DNA of 64,000 bases from Grifola frondosa (Eukaryota; Basidiomycota; Agaricomycetes; Polyporales; Grifolaceae). The stretch covers positions 372,001 through 436,000 of the forward strand of contig LUGG01000029.1 of the NCBI GenBank assembly GCA_001683735.1, read 5' to 3'. Under the pieces are notes generated by a model. That model did no database searches, had not been told where the DNA came from, and saw nothing but the letters and a program-made list of their open reading frames with translations. Shown piece after piece: positions 12,755 to 24,406 of the stretch. Each line of letters begins with the position of its first letter. Positions within the stretch are counted from its first letter, which is position 1. Made by a program: the position numbers and the translations under genes.

Positions 12755-14415
12755 ATGGCAAGCTTAGATCCTCCCAGCACTCTCAAGCCGGCCCAGGTCG
12801 CGGTCGCAATGATCGAGCACGGTGTAGCGAAGCATAGGACGCGTGGGGACCTTATCTTCTTCAAAGCTGTGAGTCTATCTCTGGAATTATGCGTGATATG
12901 CTGGCAGAGGGTGCATTGTTTACCTTTCGATAGGTTCTCGCTGGCGTGATGTTGTCATTTGGTGGCCTTCTTTCAGAAATCATCTCTGGAGGCTCCGCAG
13001 GTATCAATGCGACTAACCCGGGACTCGTCAAGGTCCTTGGGGGGCTGTCTTTCCAGTCGGCTTGATAATGTGCGTTCACCTTGTGTTATTTTGGCCACAC
13101 CAGGCGAAATACTGCTTCGTGTGACTCGAAACTAATGCAGGTATCTTGGTCAGGATCGTTCTACAAGGCCAGGAACTTCTGACTAGTAACATGATGGTGA
13201 GCCGCTCACGTGCGAACTAACAGCCGATAGAGTTTTGAACGTTATCTGCAGGTATATCCCATGGCCTGTATCAAGGGCGCAGTGCCTTGGTGGGGGCTTC
13301 CTTACAACTGGGTCATTGGTAGATCGTGCCGTTGTTCGTCTTCTGCATATCCTGACTTTTATGCTAGTGACTTTCGGCAACTTGTGCGGGAGCCTCTTCT
13401 TTGCCGCCATCCTGGTCAAATGTAAGCCGCTGATTGATACGGCGCTCGTATATTCCCTGTGGCGTTTATCATTTGTCAACCTTCCGCAGTCACTGGCATT
13501 ATTTCAACGGAGCCTTATATCTCATACGCTAAGACATTTGCGCTGTGAGTTGCGCTTTTCCAAATTATCCAGACTGTGCTGATGCCTATCCCACATCGTT
13601 CAGCCACAAAGCGAGCGATCCCGCCTGGCACCAGATCTTCCTGCGTGGAATTGGCTGCAATTGGCTCGTATCAGTTGCCGTTTGGGTGAGCTATATTTCT
13701 CATCTATAAATGAAGTGTACTCACAGGACTGTCGTAGCAAGCCGCTGGCGCGCGCGACACACTGTCCAAGGTATCTAAACTTGCATCCTCACGATAGTTG
13801 GCACTCACGCTGTCGATTGCGTGGTAGGTCGTGGCTATCTGGATACCGATCATGGTGTGTATGACAGCTCTGGATACAACTCATACCCGCCACTCAACCT
13901 TTCCAACAGATCTTTGTTGCCTGCGGGTATGACCATGGTGGGTGATTCGTACACCACGATTTCCACCTTATCAGTATTGATGTTGGACGTCAGTTGTTGC
14001 AAACATGTTCTCAGTTCCGTTGGGCATCCTGTTCGGTGCAGACGTGAGTCTAGTGCAACGTCTCATCAGAGCCACTGTTTACGTCTCTACGCACCATAGT
14101 TGACCGTCGCAGCCTACATCCGGAAGTGCGTCACTTTCTCTGTATTACATGCATAGAATGGTATTCATTTCGTGCGCTCTTCCCATTAGGTCGCTCATCG
14201 CATCCTATATCGGCAACATTGTCGGCGCACTGCTTGTCGCGCTCCCCGCCGTCTACTTCTACTTGTCGGACTACCGCGCCGACGGCTTGCGTGGCGTAGA
14301 GGAAGGCGAGGGCTTCAATAGCAACAACGGCCCCAGTGATGGGAGCAGCGGTGACGGCAGTAATGAGGCAGATAGAAGAGAGGTCTACACGGTGAATAGC
14401 AAGCGGTCGCAATGA
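12755..14415 (+). CDS. formate/nitrite transporter (FNT) family channel
   Basis: This is a plasma-membrane FNT channel for small anions (formate, nitrite). The start at 12755 gives MASLDPPSTLKPAQVAVAMI. Conserved segments follow in order: GGLLSEIISGGSAGINATNP, LQGQELLTSNMM, KGAVPWWGLPYNWVIV, TFGNLCGSLFFAAILVK, FTGIISTEPYISYAKTFAL, SDPAWHQIFLRGIGCNWLV, QAAGARDTLSK, VVAIWIPIM, IFVACGYDH, VVANMFSVPLGILFGAD, LTVAAYIRK and SLIASYIGNIVGALLVALP. Together these make six membrane helices with the FNT half-helix motifs. About ten small exons are joined by in-phase GT-AG introns. A hydrophilic, Gly/Asn-rich C-terminal tail ends at 14415. One base appears to be missing in the CC run at 13053-13054, before PVGLIM; otherwise the gene is intact. 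It is unclear whether nitrite or formate is the substrate, and no nitrate-assimilation genes are nearby. Confidence 0.88.
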
Positions 14416-15141
14416 GATCACTTGCATGGTTTGGAGATGCAGGCATGTACTATTCACAGAACATTTCGGTTTGTGCCGAATTGCATATATTGTGCTTCAC
14501 TGTTGTGACGAAACGAGAACTCGCGGCTCTTTGCGTACGCACGTCTTCGATGGCCGACTGCATGTTTCGGGCATGGCCATCCTCTTCAGGCATATTTCCT
14601 CAACCACCCATAATGTTAACCGGCAATATTGCGATGATGCACGACGCTTGGGACTGTTCAATTGGACGGATACGGTTTAGACGCAATCTCGGGAACACGA
14701 GAAGCACTTTTTCAGAGCACAAGCCTTGCACTTCGAGCGCCCTGCTGGCTGCCTGACTGCCTCAGCACACTGCTTGCTATTTTCCGGATCTCACCCCTTT
14801 AACTTCTGGTGTTATCCGAATCGACGATCCCGATACAGAAATCTGCATTGCGCTGGCTAAATAATTGCTTATTATGCTCGTGACTTGATTGCATCGCATA
14901 ACATAACATGAGCAACCAAAAGACGTCCACATGATTGAACTGCAAATGTGCATAATGTCTCCGGAACCTGCAATTGCTCCCGCGTAATCTCACGCAGCAG
15001 CATTGCGGTGAAAAGTGAAATAGAAAAAAAAAGCAAAACTGACGGTGTCTTCACATGATGCAGAACTTAGTGGGATCAGGTCGAAAGCAAGGGTTCAAGA
15101 GTACAACATAAGAACATGCATTTAATTCGGCCAATGTCATG
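14416..15141. other. convergent intergenic region
   Basis: This lies between the 3' ends of the transporter and the phosphatase. Short open frames show no recognisable protein features. Confidence 0.55.
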
Positions 15142-15917
15142 TCACTTCCGCTGCCCAGCAGTGGTCGCAACTTCGTCTGTCGATTTCAGAGGTCCCTTCA
15201 CCAGCCTCTGGTCTGTCTTCTCCCTCAACCGGGTGACCTTCTCATACATTTTCAACTGCTTCATAAACCCAACATTCGGGCGGACGACACGGCGGCGCGA
15301 GCGCGCGGTTTTGAGTGCCTCGTTGAGTGACATGCACTGGGCCATGATGAGGTAGGCAATTGCGATACTGGCACTGCGGCTCATGCCCCACATGCAGTGG
15401 ATCAGCACCCGCCCGTCGCCCTGCAGCGCGGCGTGCACCCAAGCGAGTGCGGAGTCGAGGTAGTCGAGCAGGTTCTCGTTCTTTGTGTCGTCTACCGGGA
15501 TGCAGAGGTGCTCGATCGGGCTCGGGTAACGCTGTGGCGTATCGCGTATGACGGAGGCGACGTGCGTGATCCCGAGGCGGGCAATCACAGAGGGCGATGT
15601 GGCAGTGTATAGGTCGCAGACAAAAAGTCCCGGGATGATCTCGCTGGCTTCCGGTAGGAAGTCTTCAAGCGGAGAGGGTTGGATGCACGTGGAGCGGAGC
15701 GCGCGACGGTGGAAGTATTCGTCATCAAGGGTGAGGGAACGTAGCATTGATGTCACCGTGTCAGCACGAGGAGGTGATGCAACCTTCCGGACAGGCTTCT
15801 GTTGTGACAGATAATGAGAAATAGACTAGGGAATAACAAATGGGTACAAACCACGGAAGGGAGCTCGAGAGGAATCACAGGAACAACGACGGGAGGCATT
15901 TGCGCAGTAAGAGCCAT
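15142..15917 (-). CDS. dual-specificity protein phosphatase (DSP)
   Basis: This is a protein of about 240 residues that dephosphorylates Ser/Thr/Tyr on protein substrates. Exon 1 (15852-15917, MALTAQMPPVVVPVIPLEL) is joined by a 53-bp GT-AG intron (15799-15851) to exon 2. The DSP catalytic domain starts at EIIPGLFVCDLYTATSPSVI. The P-loop is HCMWGMSRSA, matching HCxxGxxRS, with the nucleophile Cys at about residue 157. The Asp pair in IPVDDTKNENLL is placed to be the general acid. VVRPNVGFMKQLKMYEK closes the fold. The reading frame is intact throughout, unlike most neighbours. Upstream sequence is short and no regulatory site was recognised. The specific substrate, such as a MAP kinase, cannot be told from sequence. 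Confidence 0.92.
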
Positions 15918-16828
15918 AGTAAAGATGTTTGAGATAGTGGTGATGTGGATGAGGAGATATTTTGACAGCGCCATTTTCAGACCCTACATATACTCCTGAT
16001 CATCGGCAGCGGACAGTCGGATAGCGGTATGGACGGATGGACGTATATTTCGGATAGGGCGGGCGTATCCGAAAACGGACTACTCGTCCGCCACACACCC
16101 CACATCATCGGTCCGGTTGTTCTGGTCAGAATCGCAATGGTCCTCTGAGAAAGCTTCATAGTTGTGTATCAAAAATTACATACTAGATCCACACGCGGCC
16201 TTTGTTTTGTCAGAAGCAGCCAAGATTCTCACCAACGTCGTGGCAGAATAGCGGATGGTGAAACGAAGGTGACAGGCGTGAGGTGACATCAAAGATCCAA
16301 GTCGACCTGTAGTGTGGGATATCGGCTTCGCAAGAAGGATGTTCGCCACGACCATGCAGGCAGACAACGGCGTTCCGGATAGCGGCTCTGTGTATGTCAG
16401 GAGTTCATGTCTGCGTGGCGGCTAGTGAGGAATCTCCTCGGAGGAATTCTCTATAGGCTGGAAGGAGCCAGTTCGAAGTCAGTTCTGAGCTTGAAAGGTT
16501 TTCGAAGGAAATATTCCGCTCAGTGACGGGGCTCCATGTGAGCAGCGAAAGTGTGTCTATAACAAAACGGGTAGTATTGCACTTGTTGTCGGGCGTGATA
16601 GTCCAAGATCAAACGCGCTGTCCGATCGTCACAGTGCTTCAACCTCCTGAACGTATATCTTGAAAACGCCGAACACCATCCATGCTTCATCCTCGCCCAC
16701 CTGCATTCTTCATATCGGCTGCATCTGCTTATCCACCTGCCCACCAACAGCAACTCCAGCGGAACGCGATCTGCGCGAGCCACGCGTGGCCACCGGTTCA
16801 CCAAAATTCGTTATCGATCCGGCCGCTG
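15918..16828. other. intergenic region upstream of the phosphatase
   Basis: No convincing coding region. It includes the promoter of the minus-strand phosphatase gene. Confidence 0.5.
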
Positions 16829-17917
16829 TCAGCACGTCTGCTCCTCAAAACCGCCGATATTGAATTGGGGGGAAGGTAGCGGCAGAATGTAATCAAGATG
16901 AGAACTGGGAGTAAACGGTTTCTTTTGGGGAGCAAAAGGATCGTCTTTGGATGCAGGTTGTCCATTGTCCACCCCAACCCCAACCCCATCACAGTGCGGG
17001 TCGTCGTGAGGCATGCGGAAGCGTATGCACCACAGGACTTGCGTGTGCCCTCTACAGGTGGCCTCGGAGCGTATTGAATCGCCATCTAGGTGAGAAGATC
17101 CGCGACGCAGTTTCCTCGCGGTCAGACGTCAGCGCGTTCCAACGACTGCAGCCGTCCCAGAGGTCAAGGAATATGTCCCAGTCTCAGCGCCGGCTACCGT
17201 TATAAAAAGGGAAGGAGTTCCATCTGTTCCACAAGACATGGCCACATCTCCTTCGCCATATTCCACAAACACCCCTCTCGGATCTTTCTCTTGAAGTAGC
17301 GGGTTTCTTCGTCCCGCTGGCATCAAATCTCCGTCGTCGTATACAACCCTCAAGTTCTGTCCCAAACTGGTGTCAGCCTTCGGGGTGCAGCTCGCGAGAA
17401 CTCACAGGTACTTCCTGGCAATCCTGTTCTTGTCGAATATGTCCTCATCCGGCACAAAAAATTTATCACGGTGTGTGGATTACTTTTCCCTCTCTATATC
17501 ACATCCCGGTTAGTCATGATATCCTGGTCTGAAGTCTCCAATCTCATGTATGTACTCGGATGAAAACCCCATCACATGGGGAATTTGTCCGGGTACATAC
17601 CATGAGAATGGAAGATTTCAGACCATGGTATGACGAGCAAGTTCGACATGCAAATTATAGAGAGGTTGGAGAACTCACGGATATGCACCGCTCAAGAGGA
17701 AGCTTGGATCACTATGATGGTAGGCCGATAAGCTCCGGAGGCTGACATTGTCGCACGTCCACCGCAACGGTATGGCAATCACATTGCTCACCAAAGGGCA
17801 TCTCGTTTCCGGACGCTGACGATCTCCTCTATCCAGGTGTTCGAGTGCAGTCTGGGGCGGGCTGACCGTCCTACACTGTCGCTTGACTGTGATGTGTCGA
17901 TGTCGCTTTTCCATCAA
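16829..17917 (-). CDS. unresolved multi-exon hypothetical gene
   Basis: Exon-like minus-strand pieces with protein-like composition occur in order: LRSLSAYHHSDPSFLLSGAY (about 17680-17740), FFVPDEDIFDKNRIARKY (about 17400-17460), LGQNLRVVYDDGDLMPAGRR with DPRGVFVEYGEGDVAMSCGT (about 17190-17365), and a Pro/Asp-rich last piece ending PLPSPQFNIGGFEEQTC at 16829. Splice-like sites flank several of them, but frames do not all join. I do not recognise the family. It could be a domesticated or decayed mobile-element protein or an unknown gene. The long hairpin at 17513-17634 would fall in an intron of this model. Confidence 0.27.
17513..17634. repeat. long imperfect inverted repeat (hairpin)
   Basis: Arms of about 60 nt (17513-17572 and 17576-17634) are reverse complements with roughly 80 percent identity. 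The tip is a perfect 6-bp stem, CCCCAT and ATGGGG, with a 3-nt loop. Shared blocks include GGTCTGAA and TCTCATG ... TATGTAC. This suits a miniature inverted-repeat relic or a small-RNA hairpin precursor. Confidence 0.8.
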
Positions 17918-19543
17918 CGATTATAGCTTATCTGGCATAGAATATTAGACTTCAAGTCGGGAACGCGCACTACCGTAAGGCAATCAACGTCACCGGTGCC
18001 TCAATATGTGTGCTCAAGATGATGGTCCGACCACTACCTCGGTTGGGCATCCAATTTATGAGAGTCATGCTACCCAGGTAGGAGACGCAGATCTATGAAG
18101 CATTGCTGCAAGTAAAACAAACTGATGCCGGCTGCAGCGTCCAGGAGAGGTGGCATTGATAACTTTCTGTGTCGCTTGCCGAACCTGCCACCAACGTTCC
18201 TACGTAAGTACTACCGCTTGCAAGCGTCTTCCTCATGCTTCGCTGTCATCACGCTTGCTCTGCTCTTTCCCATATGACCTCCCGATTCCATTATAGCATT
18301 TTCCCAAACCTTGTATTACTGTCGAACAAACTCTAACTCGCTATCTTTACTTTATCTTTCAACTGTTCGCGCGGAACATGCACTACTCAAGGCTGGATCT
18401 TGGTCGCAGTTAGACTCTTGGGAACGAACATAGAGATCCGTGTCTTGCGATGGCGGTGAGGGCGATGTTCATATTGTTCGTGGTCGTCAGCTTGTTTGTA
18501 CCGAGTTCACGAGTCCAGCTCTTTCTAGGTTACTATTGCAAACTCATGAGCCGTGACGCTCACGGGTTCAGCTGCGTCACGGTCATCCGCTGCCCAACTC
18601 GCTGACAATGTGAGTGCTCTGTCATGTGTGCAGTCTGCAGAGCGAGACGAGTACTTCGAGGTGTGTCTGCGTCCTTCCTCTCGGTTCACGGAACATGACG
18701 GCGCTGGATGGTGCAGCACCGGGCTGACGGGCTGATCACAACGCTCGTCCACAATTGATCAGCGCTGCGGGGTGGTCGCCGTCATGTGAGGTAGCAGCGA
18801 CAAGCGAGACCCGGCGTGTCGACACGTCCCTGCCCGATAGCGGTATGTGCCTTTCCCGATGACGAGTACGTTTTTCACCTCGGTCATCTTATTAATGAGC
18901 ACGCCTGATATTGTTTCTCTCTCGTGTAGACCGGCGCACTACGCTCTCTGCATGATCATCGCTGTCGAACGTTCCGAATATCTGCCAACTCTGTATTGGT
19001 CGTGCCTGATGTCCGAGGCATGAGGCAGCACGCTGTACGTTCCTATCCTTCTGTGCCAAATTCTAATGCGGAACCTCATGTCGAGCTCAGCTCCGGATAA
19101 TATATGTGCTGTGCCAAGCACGATGGAATTTGCGAAAGAAACACGGGGTTTGATGACGTCCGTAGAGGGGCGTGAAAATCGTGGCTGTAAGGTGAAATTC
19201 AGCACTGCGGGCGCAAAGACGCGCCCGCCCACGCGTAGACATGACGTCCGAAAAGCCATGGTAGCCCTTACATTTTCCACTTTTGCAACAAGGATCGCAT
19301 AGAACCATGCAGTTATTATCTGAGTCGTAGTCAATAGCTAGCAGACTACAAGTCATTAACATTACCACCCAGTCGCTATTGAAAGAGACGGCAGTCTGAT
19401 CCGCTCTGATTCGTGATATTGACGGTCCCAATTGCTTGTACATGTACATATTGCAAAAGTGCAGAAGTAGAATCCATGTGTATGTAAACCATTAACATTC
19501 GTCATTCATTCCCACTCTACGCACGCGACTCGCCGCACGACCC
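17918..19543. other. 1.6 kb without a secure gene
   Basis: Only short open frames on both strands. No domain motif, tRNA or repeat was recognised. Confidence 0.45.
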
Positions 19544-20871
19544 TCAGCTGGACAAGGCTACCTTCCCGCTCAGTTCGCGCTCGACGCGCACGAGATCCTG
19601 TGTATGCGGGTGCTCCCACAGCGCAGCTAGGGCGTCGGGCTCGATCGGCGGGAGGGGCTTGCGCGGCAGGCCACCATACCCGTAGAGCTTCTCTATGAGC
19701 GCCTTCGTACCTGCAATGCCGGTCTTCGCAATGGTGAAGTCCGCGCGAGCGACGACGCCCTGCAAGTGCTGCGCCTCCGGGAGCAGCGCGCGGTCCGTCA
19801 GCGTCGCCTGGGACAGCTCGAACAGCTTCGCGATGGTGTGCTAAAGGGGCGTGTGTGTCAGGTCACCCAATGCATGGGCCGGTCAGGTACGAAAAGACTC
19901 ACGGGAGCAACGTTCGCAAGGCCGGTGATTGCCCCGTGTGCGTTGGCGTATGTCGAAGGCAGAAGGAAATCGATGAACCCCCCGAGCACGAGGAACCGCG
20001 CGTTCGGGCTTTTCCTCGGGTGCAGTGCCGCAAAGGCGGGTTCGGATACAGTTGCGCAGATGCGCGTGAGCTTCCCAACGTTGCCGCAGCTGCACCCGAG
20101 TCAGCGGAGACATTGAGCGGAGACAGTAAGAATGCACGCACGTGAGCTTCACGCCGGTCAGGTTGGGGCACTCTACGGCCAGCTCCGTGATGATGTCTGA
20201 GTCGAGGTCGATGCCACCAGCAGCGCCAGGATCTACCGTCGTTGATCCGTCACCCGGATGCAATAGCCGGAATTGTGTGGGCGACTCACAGTTGTAGATG
20301 AGCACCGGGATCGGGCTCTTCTCCGCGACTTCGGTCCAGAAGGCTTTCAAAGCCTTCTTATGCGTAGCCAGCACCCCGGCAAAGTACCCGCTCGCGATAA
20401 CGATCGTGTAGTCTGCGCCGGCCTCTGCGGCTTCATTGCACAGTGCCACCGTCTCGCGCGTGCTCCCTGTGCCGGTTCCGGCGATGATTGGGGTGCTGAC
20501 CAGGTCCGCATCATCCAGGGCCTTGCGCGCCGCCTTGATGAGCGTTGTCCGCTCGCTGTGTGTAAGGTGCACGGCCTCGCCCATCGACCCAGCGATGAGC
20601 GGCTGGACACCTGCCTTGGCCGCGCGTACTACGTGCGACGTGAATGACTGCAGATCTGCCAAAAGCGGGAATGATAGGGAAGTCAGCATGTCATAAAACG
20701 CGTCGTCCGACATCACTTGCCGAGGTCCTCAGATCCAGGAAGGAAGAAGGTCGGAATGGGGGCGTAGATGCCGGGGGCTAGGGGGCGGGAGTGAACACCG
20801 CTGGCGCTATTGGATGCATTGGCACCGTTCTCGCCGTTGACCTGGACTCCTTTGAATCCTGTTGCAGCCAT
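19544..20871 (-). CDS. DapA-superfamily aldolase/lyase (dihydrodipicolinate synthase-like)
   Basis: This is a class I Schiff-base TIM-barrel enzyme. The start at 20871 (MAATGFKGVQVNGENG) follows a CT-rich leader; an in-frame ATG at 20904 is an alternative. In order: PLAPGIYAPIPTFFLPGSED, QPLIAGSMGEAVHLTHSER, PIIAGTGTGSTRETVALCNE, DYTIVIASGYFAGVL, IPVLIYNYPGAAGGIDLDSD and CPNLTGVKLTCGNVGKLTRI. The Tyr of IYNYP and the Lys of GVKLT are the expected catalytic residues. The C-terminal part is VLGGFIDFLLPSTYANAHGA and then the helical end. All exons join in frame. The first intron uses a GC donor (GCAAGT) instead of GT. Fungal relatives are annotated as dihydrodipicolinate synthase or 4-hydroxy-2-oxoglutarate aldolase. 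Fungi make lysine by the alpha-aminoadipate route, so lysine synthesis is unlikely; the true substrate is unknown. Confidence 0.9.
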
Positions 20872-22327
20872 GAGAGAGATGAGAGGGATCAACCCACCGC
20901 TCACGCGTCCGCCAGGTTATTAAAGCAGCCCATTCTCGGCGAGGGCCGCATCGGGCCGTCGGGCCGTCGCAAACTCTCCTCGCGGGAATCACGTGGAGGG
21001 CACACGGAACGGCGGGAACCACGGCCTCTTCGGTCCGCTCTATGGGCGCCTGACAAGCGTCTTCATCCGAGTTCTCCTTCGCCAGCCTCGTTCGTGTTCC
21101 GTGACAGAGATTGCCAGCTGTTATAGCCAACTATTCGGAAGTTCTCGTTGCATCCTTCGGTCGGACCAGACAAAAGAGTCTGGGGTGATTGTTCGTCCGA
21201 GACGACACGGACCGTCAAGCGGCACGAGCCCTGCTTCGCTTTCGCTGGAACCTCGAACATTCAGATACTTATCTCAGTTGTCGCCATTTATGACGGGATG
21301 AACGCACTGCAAGGGGTTTCCACGGAGATGTGGGCAAGCGCCGCCCGCTTCTATCATGATGGGTGCACAGTATCGTGATGTATCCAGATCCTCCTAGCTG
21401 TATGAGGGTAATTCTAATCAAAAGGTTCTGCAGTAACTCAGTGCGGGGAAGCAGGTGCGTACCTCTACAGACAATGGGTTTGGACAGGAACGCTAACAGA
21501 ACCGCCCGGCGTTCCACCATCCAGTTCGGTCGAAGTCTCTGACCGAACGTCGGCTCGTGCTTATCTGTCTATCTGGTGGATGGCACGGTCAGATAAGTGC
21601 AAGATATGAATACGAATATATCCTCGTAGTGACGAGGTGCATCATACCGTCGCGAGCGGGTGAGCTGGGCTATGCGAGACTTGACAAACCGGTGCATGTC
21701 GCCATCCCACTTTCGCTCTGGGCCCGCATGGTCGTGCCGACTAGGATCATGAGAAGCCTGATGGCTACTCGTGAGCAACCTGGCCATTGACAATCGCCAC
21801 CTGCGCAGCTGCACAATGCCGCTTCTTGTCAAATAGCAACGCAGCGCACGTGATCGGTTGTGTCCCGGAATTGCCAAAAGTGGAAAGCTTGAATCCTCGC
21901 GCACCCAGTGGTTGGCCTCGGGCTCTTCCGGCCCCTCCTTCACCCAGTCCTAACGTTCACAGGTCCAGGCTGCGAACTCGGTTCTGACCGTCTGTCTATT
22001 CAGCTCGACTCGTGCCCTTCCACGGTGTGTCGGCTGAGGACAGACGTTTCAGGCTAGACCTGCCTTCATGCCTGGGACTCCTCCTGCAATTCCATAAGAG
22101 CCTGTCCAGTCATGGTCGAGGAACGGATGCATGGCTCTCATGACCGCTTGGTGACTGTAACTGTACGTTTTGGTATGTCGGACTGTAAAGAGCGCGCTTG
22201 GCCATCAGCGGAGAAAGCCCCATCACACGCTTTCACACCTCCGAACTTTTATTTAAGTCCCTCGCCATACGCCTTCCCAGTGGCGTTCCCGGTTCAACGA
22301 CCCCTGTGGGTCGACAGTCACCTCGCA
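20872..22327. other. intergenic region between divergent genes
   Basis: This holds the promoters of the DapA-like gene (minus) and the small Cys-rich gene (plus). Open frames inside are short and have unlikely composition. Confidence 0.5.
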
Positions 22328-22684
22328 ATGTGCTATCACGTAGTGACTTACGTCGAATACAGCTGCGCGCACCAGTGCCGGACCAATCGGCACTACGTGA
22401 GTCTACCATGTTTTGCATCGGTAAAGCGCGAACTCAACTCTGTGTCCCAGATCGACTGCAATCTGGCACATTGCCGCCTCAGCCGCTTCCACCGTCCAGA
22501 CGAGCACGATTGTGCCAATACGTGCGAGGATATGTGAGCATGCGCATCCGTTGCTGTCTTGTTAGTGTCCTGACTGCTATCTGCGTGCTGCAGGATGCTG
22601 CCCGATCAAGGGCTGATCATGGACGTGAGGCCCGAGGTGTGCCGTGCATGTGCCGTGACGAATCACGTCAACGGCATATCGTAG
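22328..22684 (+). CDS. small cysteine-rich protein, 80 residues, two introns
   Basis: Three exons, 22328-22396, 22451-22533 and 22594-22684, are joined by GT-AG introns of 54 and 60 bp. They total exactly 81 codons with stop and no frame break. The product starts MCYHVVTYVEYSCAHQCRTN and continues DCNLAHCRLSRFHRPDEHDC and LPDQGLIMDVRPEVCRACA. It has about nine Cys and several His, spaced like paired metal-binding knuckles (C-H-C, DCN..HC, H-DC..TC, CRAC). I see no signal peptide. Small proteins beginning MCY/MCF with this Cys pattern are common and uncharacterised in Agaricomycetes, by my recollection of the group. No exon exceeds 31 codons, so ORF-based gene calling would miss it. Function unknown; zinc binding is an inference. 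Confidence 0.8.
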
Positions 22685-23036
22685 GATATCCTTGGTAGGA
22701 TTATAGTAGGAGCATCGATGCGACGCACTCCGCGATGAATCAGAGGTGTCCAACGTCGGGGCCGCGGGAATACTTGGGTTTCGTCCATAATCGTATCGTT
22801 GTCTCCCATCGGTTCCACCGCGCTTTATCGTTCTTGTTTTGTTTAGAGTTATGCTGTCTGCGTGCTGTAAATTGCTGTCATATATGTTAGGATGTCACGA
22901 CATTGACTACCGCGGCAAGTTTGCGATTCCCCGCGATCCGATACTAGCCGCTGTCGCACCCAAGAGTCTAGAGGTCATGATCCCAGCCACAATGTTAAGT
23001 GACCGACAACCATTGTAGGGTGTCCGTTGACGTCAC

Positions 23037-23053
23037 TATATATATATATATAT
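23037..23053. repeat. short TA microsatellite
   Basis: A run of about eight TA units in the intergenic space between the Cys-rich gene and the F-box gene. Confidence 0.9.
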
Positions 23054-23201
23054 GTACTTTTTGAATTCACGCACACTAAACTCGATTTTGTGCGTCAATC
23101 ATGGAAGGGAACACATATGCTGCCTTCTGATCTGCGTACATGAAATGTACACTACGGGAGCTAACCAGCATCAGCAAGAGGGGCATGCTCGCCACGAATG
23201 A

Positions 23202-24406
23202 TCACGTAGATCCGCGAGAGGTAACCTCCAGCATACCACAGCAGTCGAAGTATGACAGCCGGCGCTCGACTTCCCGGCACAGCTCGTCGACACAGAGCGT
23301 CTTCCAAGGTAGCACAACGACCTCCAGTCTGTCGAGCGCAACAAAATGTCGGCTGCGCAGCGCCTCCTCGACTCGTCGCCAGTGCATGCCATCCAGATCC
23401 CTGGGGTCGTCCGCACAGATCTCCAGCGCAACGCTCTGTAACCGCGCGGACGTGATGCCGGAGAGGAGGTGGGGGACCCACGAGAGCCGGCCGTGTGTGA
23501 AATCGATGTTGACGATGCGGAGGGAGGCGAGCGCTTCGCAGCCCGCCAGCATAACAGTTGGGTCACTCAGTGACGCGGAGGCATAGCTCTCCCTTGTTGC
23601 TCGGGAAATTATTGGCGAACCCGGGCCCTGGTTCGGAATTGAATTCGAGCTGAAGCCGATCGTGACGTCCCTTAGCGATGCCCCGCTTGCATACAGCAGC
23701 CGGTATACAGCGTCGGTCTCTTCGTCCTCTATCTTTGGAAATTCAGCTGTCTGGAGAGTGCACCAGGTCCACGTCGTAAGAAGCCAGGCCAGTAATGCAG
23801 ATAAACCAGGAGCAGATCGCTTGACGCGCAGAGCCCTCAGCCGCAGTGTGTGAGAGACGGTTTTCTGGCTGGTCTCCGAGGGACCGTCGCTAGCCCAGGT
23901 CACCAGCGAGATAGAGAGGTCCTCGAGCTTGGGGACGCGCACAGCAGCCCTTGCATGTCGCCGAGTGTCGCGAAGCAGCAGTGGTGGAGCCGAAGTTCCG
24001 TTACGGATGCAAGCCGAGACAGCGATGCAAGCAGACCCAGAGTCACGCCCATCTCGTCGAACCGAACGCCGCGGAACAGCAGGACATCGGCATTGGGTAG
24101 CTCCACGGAGAGAAGGAGCGGTACGAGATGCGCCCAAGGTTCCCCGGAATGGTCGTTGTCGGTATTCGTGACCAGACATAGCTTCCGGACGTATGCAGCG
24201 ATTGTGGGAGACGAGCTGAGCAGCGACACGAGGCGCGCGCAGGCGTCTTGACGGTTGACAAGGACGGTATGGAATAAGCGGGGGCGGTATGCGAATGACC
24301 AGCACTTGCATACGAGAGCGCATGCGCCTATTGTTCGTGCGTCCAAGTCGGAACATGCGAGGTTGACGATCTGATCAAGTAGTTTAGGTGGCAGTGTCTG
24401 AGACAT
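23202..24406 (-). CDS. F-box-like / LRR-type protein
   Basis: The ATG at 24406 follows a CAACC context and gives MSQTLPPKLLDQIVNLACSD, a fungal F-box-like start. Then come GACALVCKCWSFAYRPRLFH, leucine-rich segments (VTELRLHHCCFATLGDM, VPKLEDLSISLVTW) and a C-terminal part with WVPHLLSGITSARLQSVALE and LDRLEVVVLPWKTLCVDEL. F-box proteins bridge substrates to SCF ubiquitin ligases through Skp1; the long C-terminal part is probably the substrate-binding region. The frame shifts near 23935 (GGGGACGCGC), between GDMQGLL and VPKLEDL; one missing base accounts for it. An upstream in-frame Met at 24505 lies beyond an intron-like stretch and is less likely. This gene is transcribed away from the F-box pair to its right and is more distant in sequence from them. 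Confidence 0.72.

Noticed and set aside
16972..16987. CCCCAA repeats resembling telomere units
   Set aside because: Only about three units inside a possible exon; fungal telomeres are typically TTAGGG, and nothing else suggests a chromosome end.
22112..22698. Long plus-strand frames of 141 and 166 residues
   Set aside because: Only short exons in them belong to the spliced Cys-rich gene; the remainder reads through introns.
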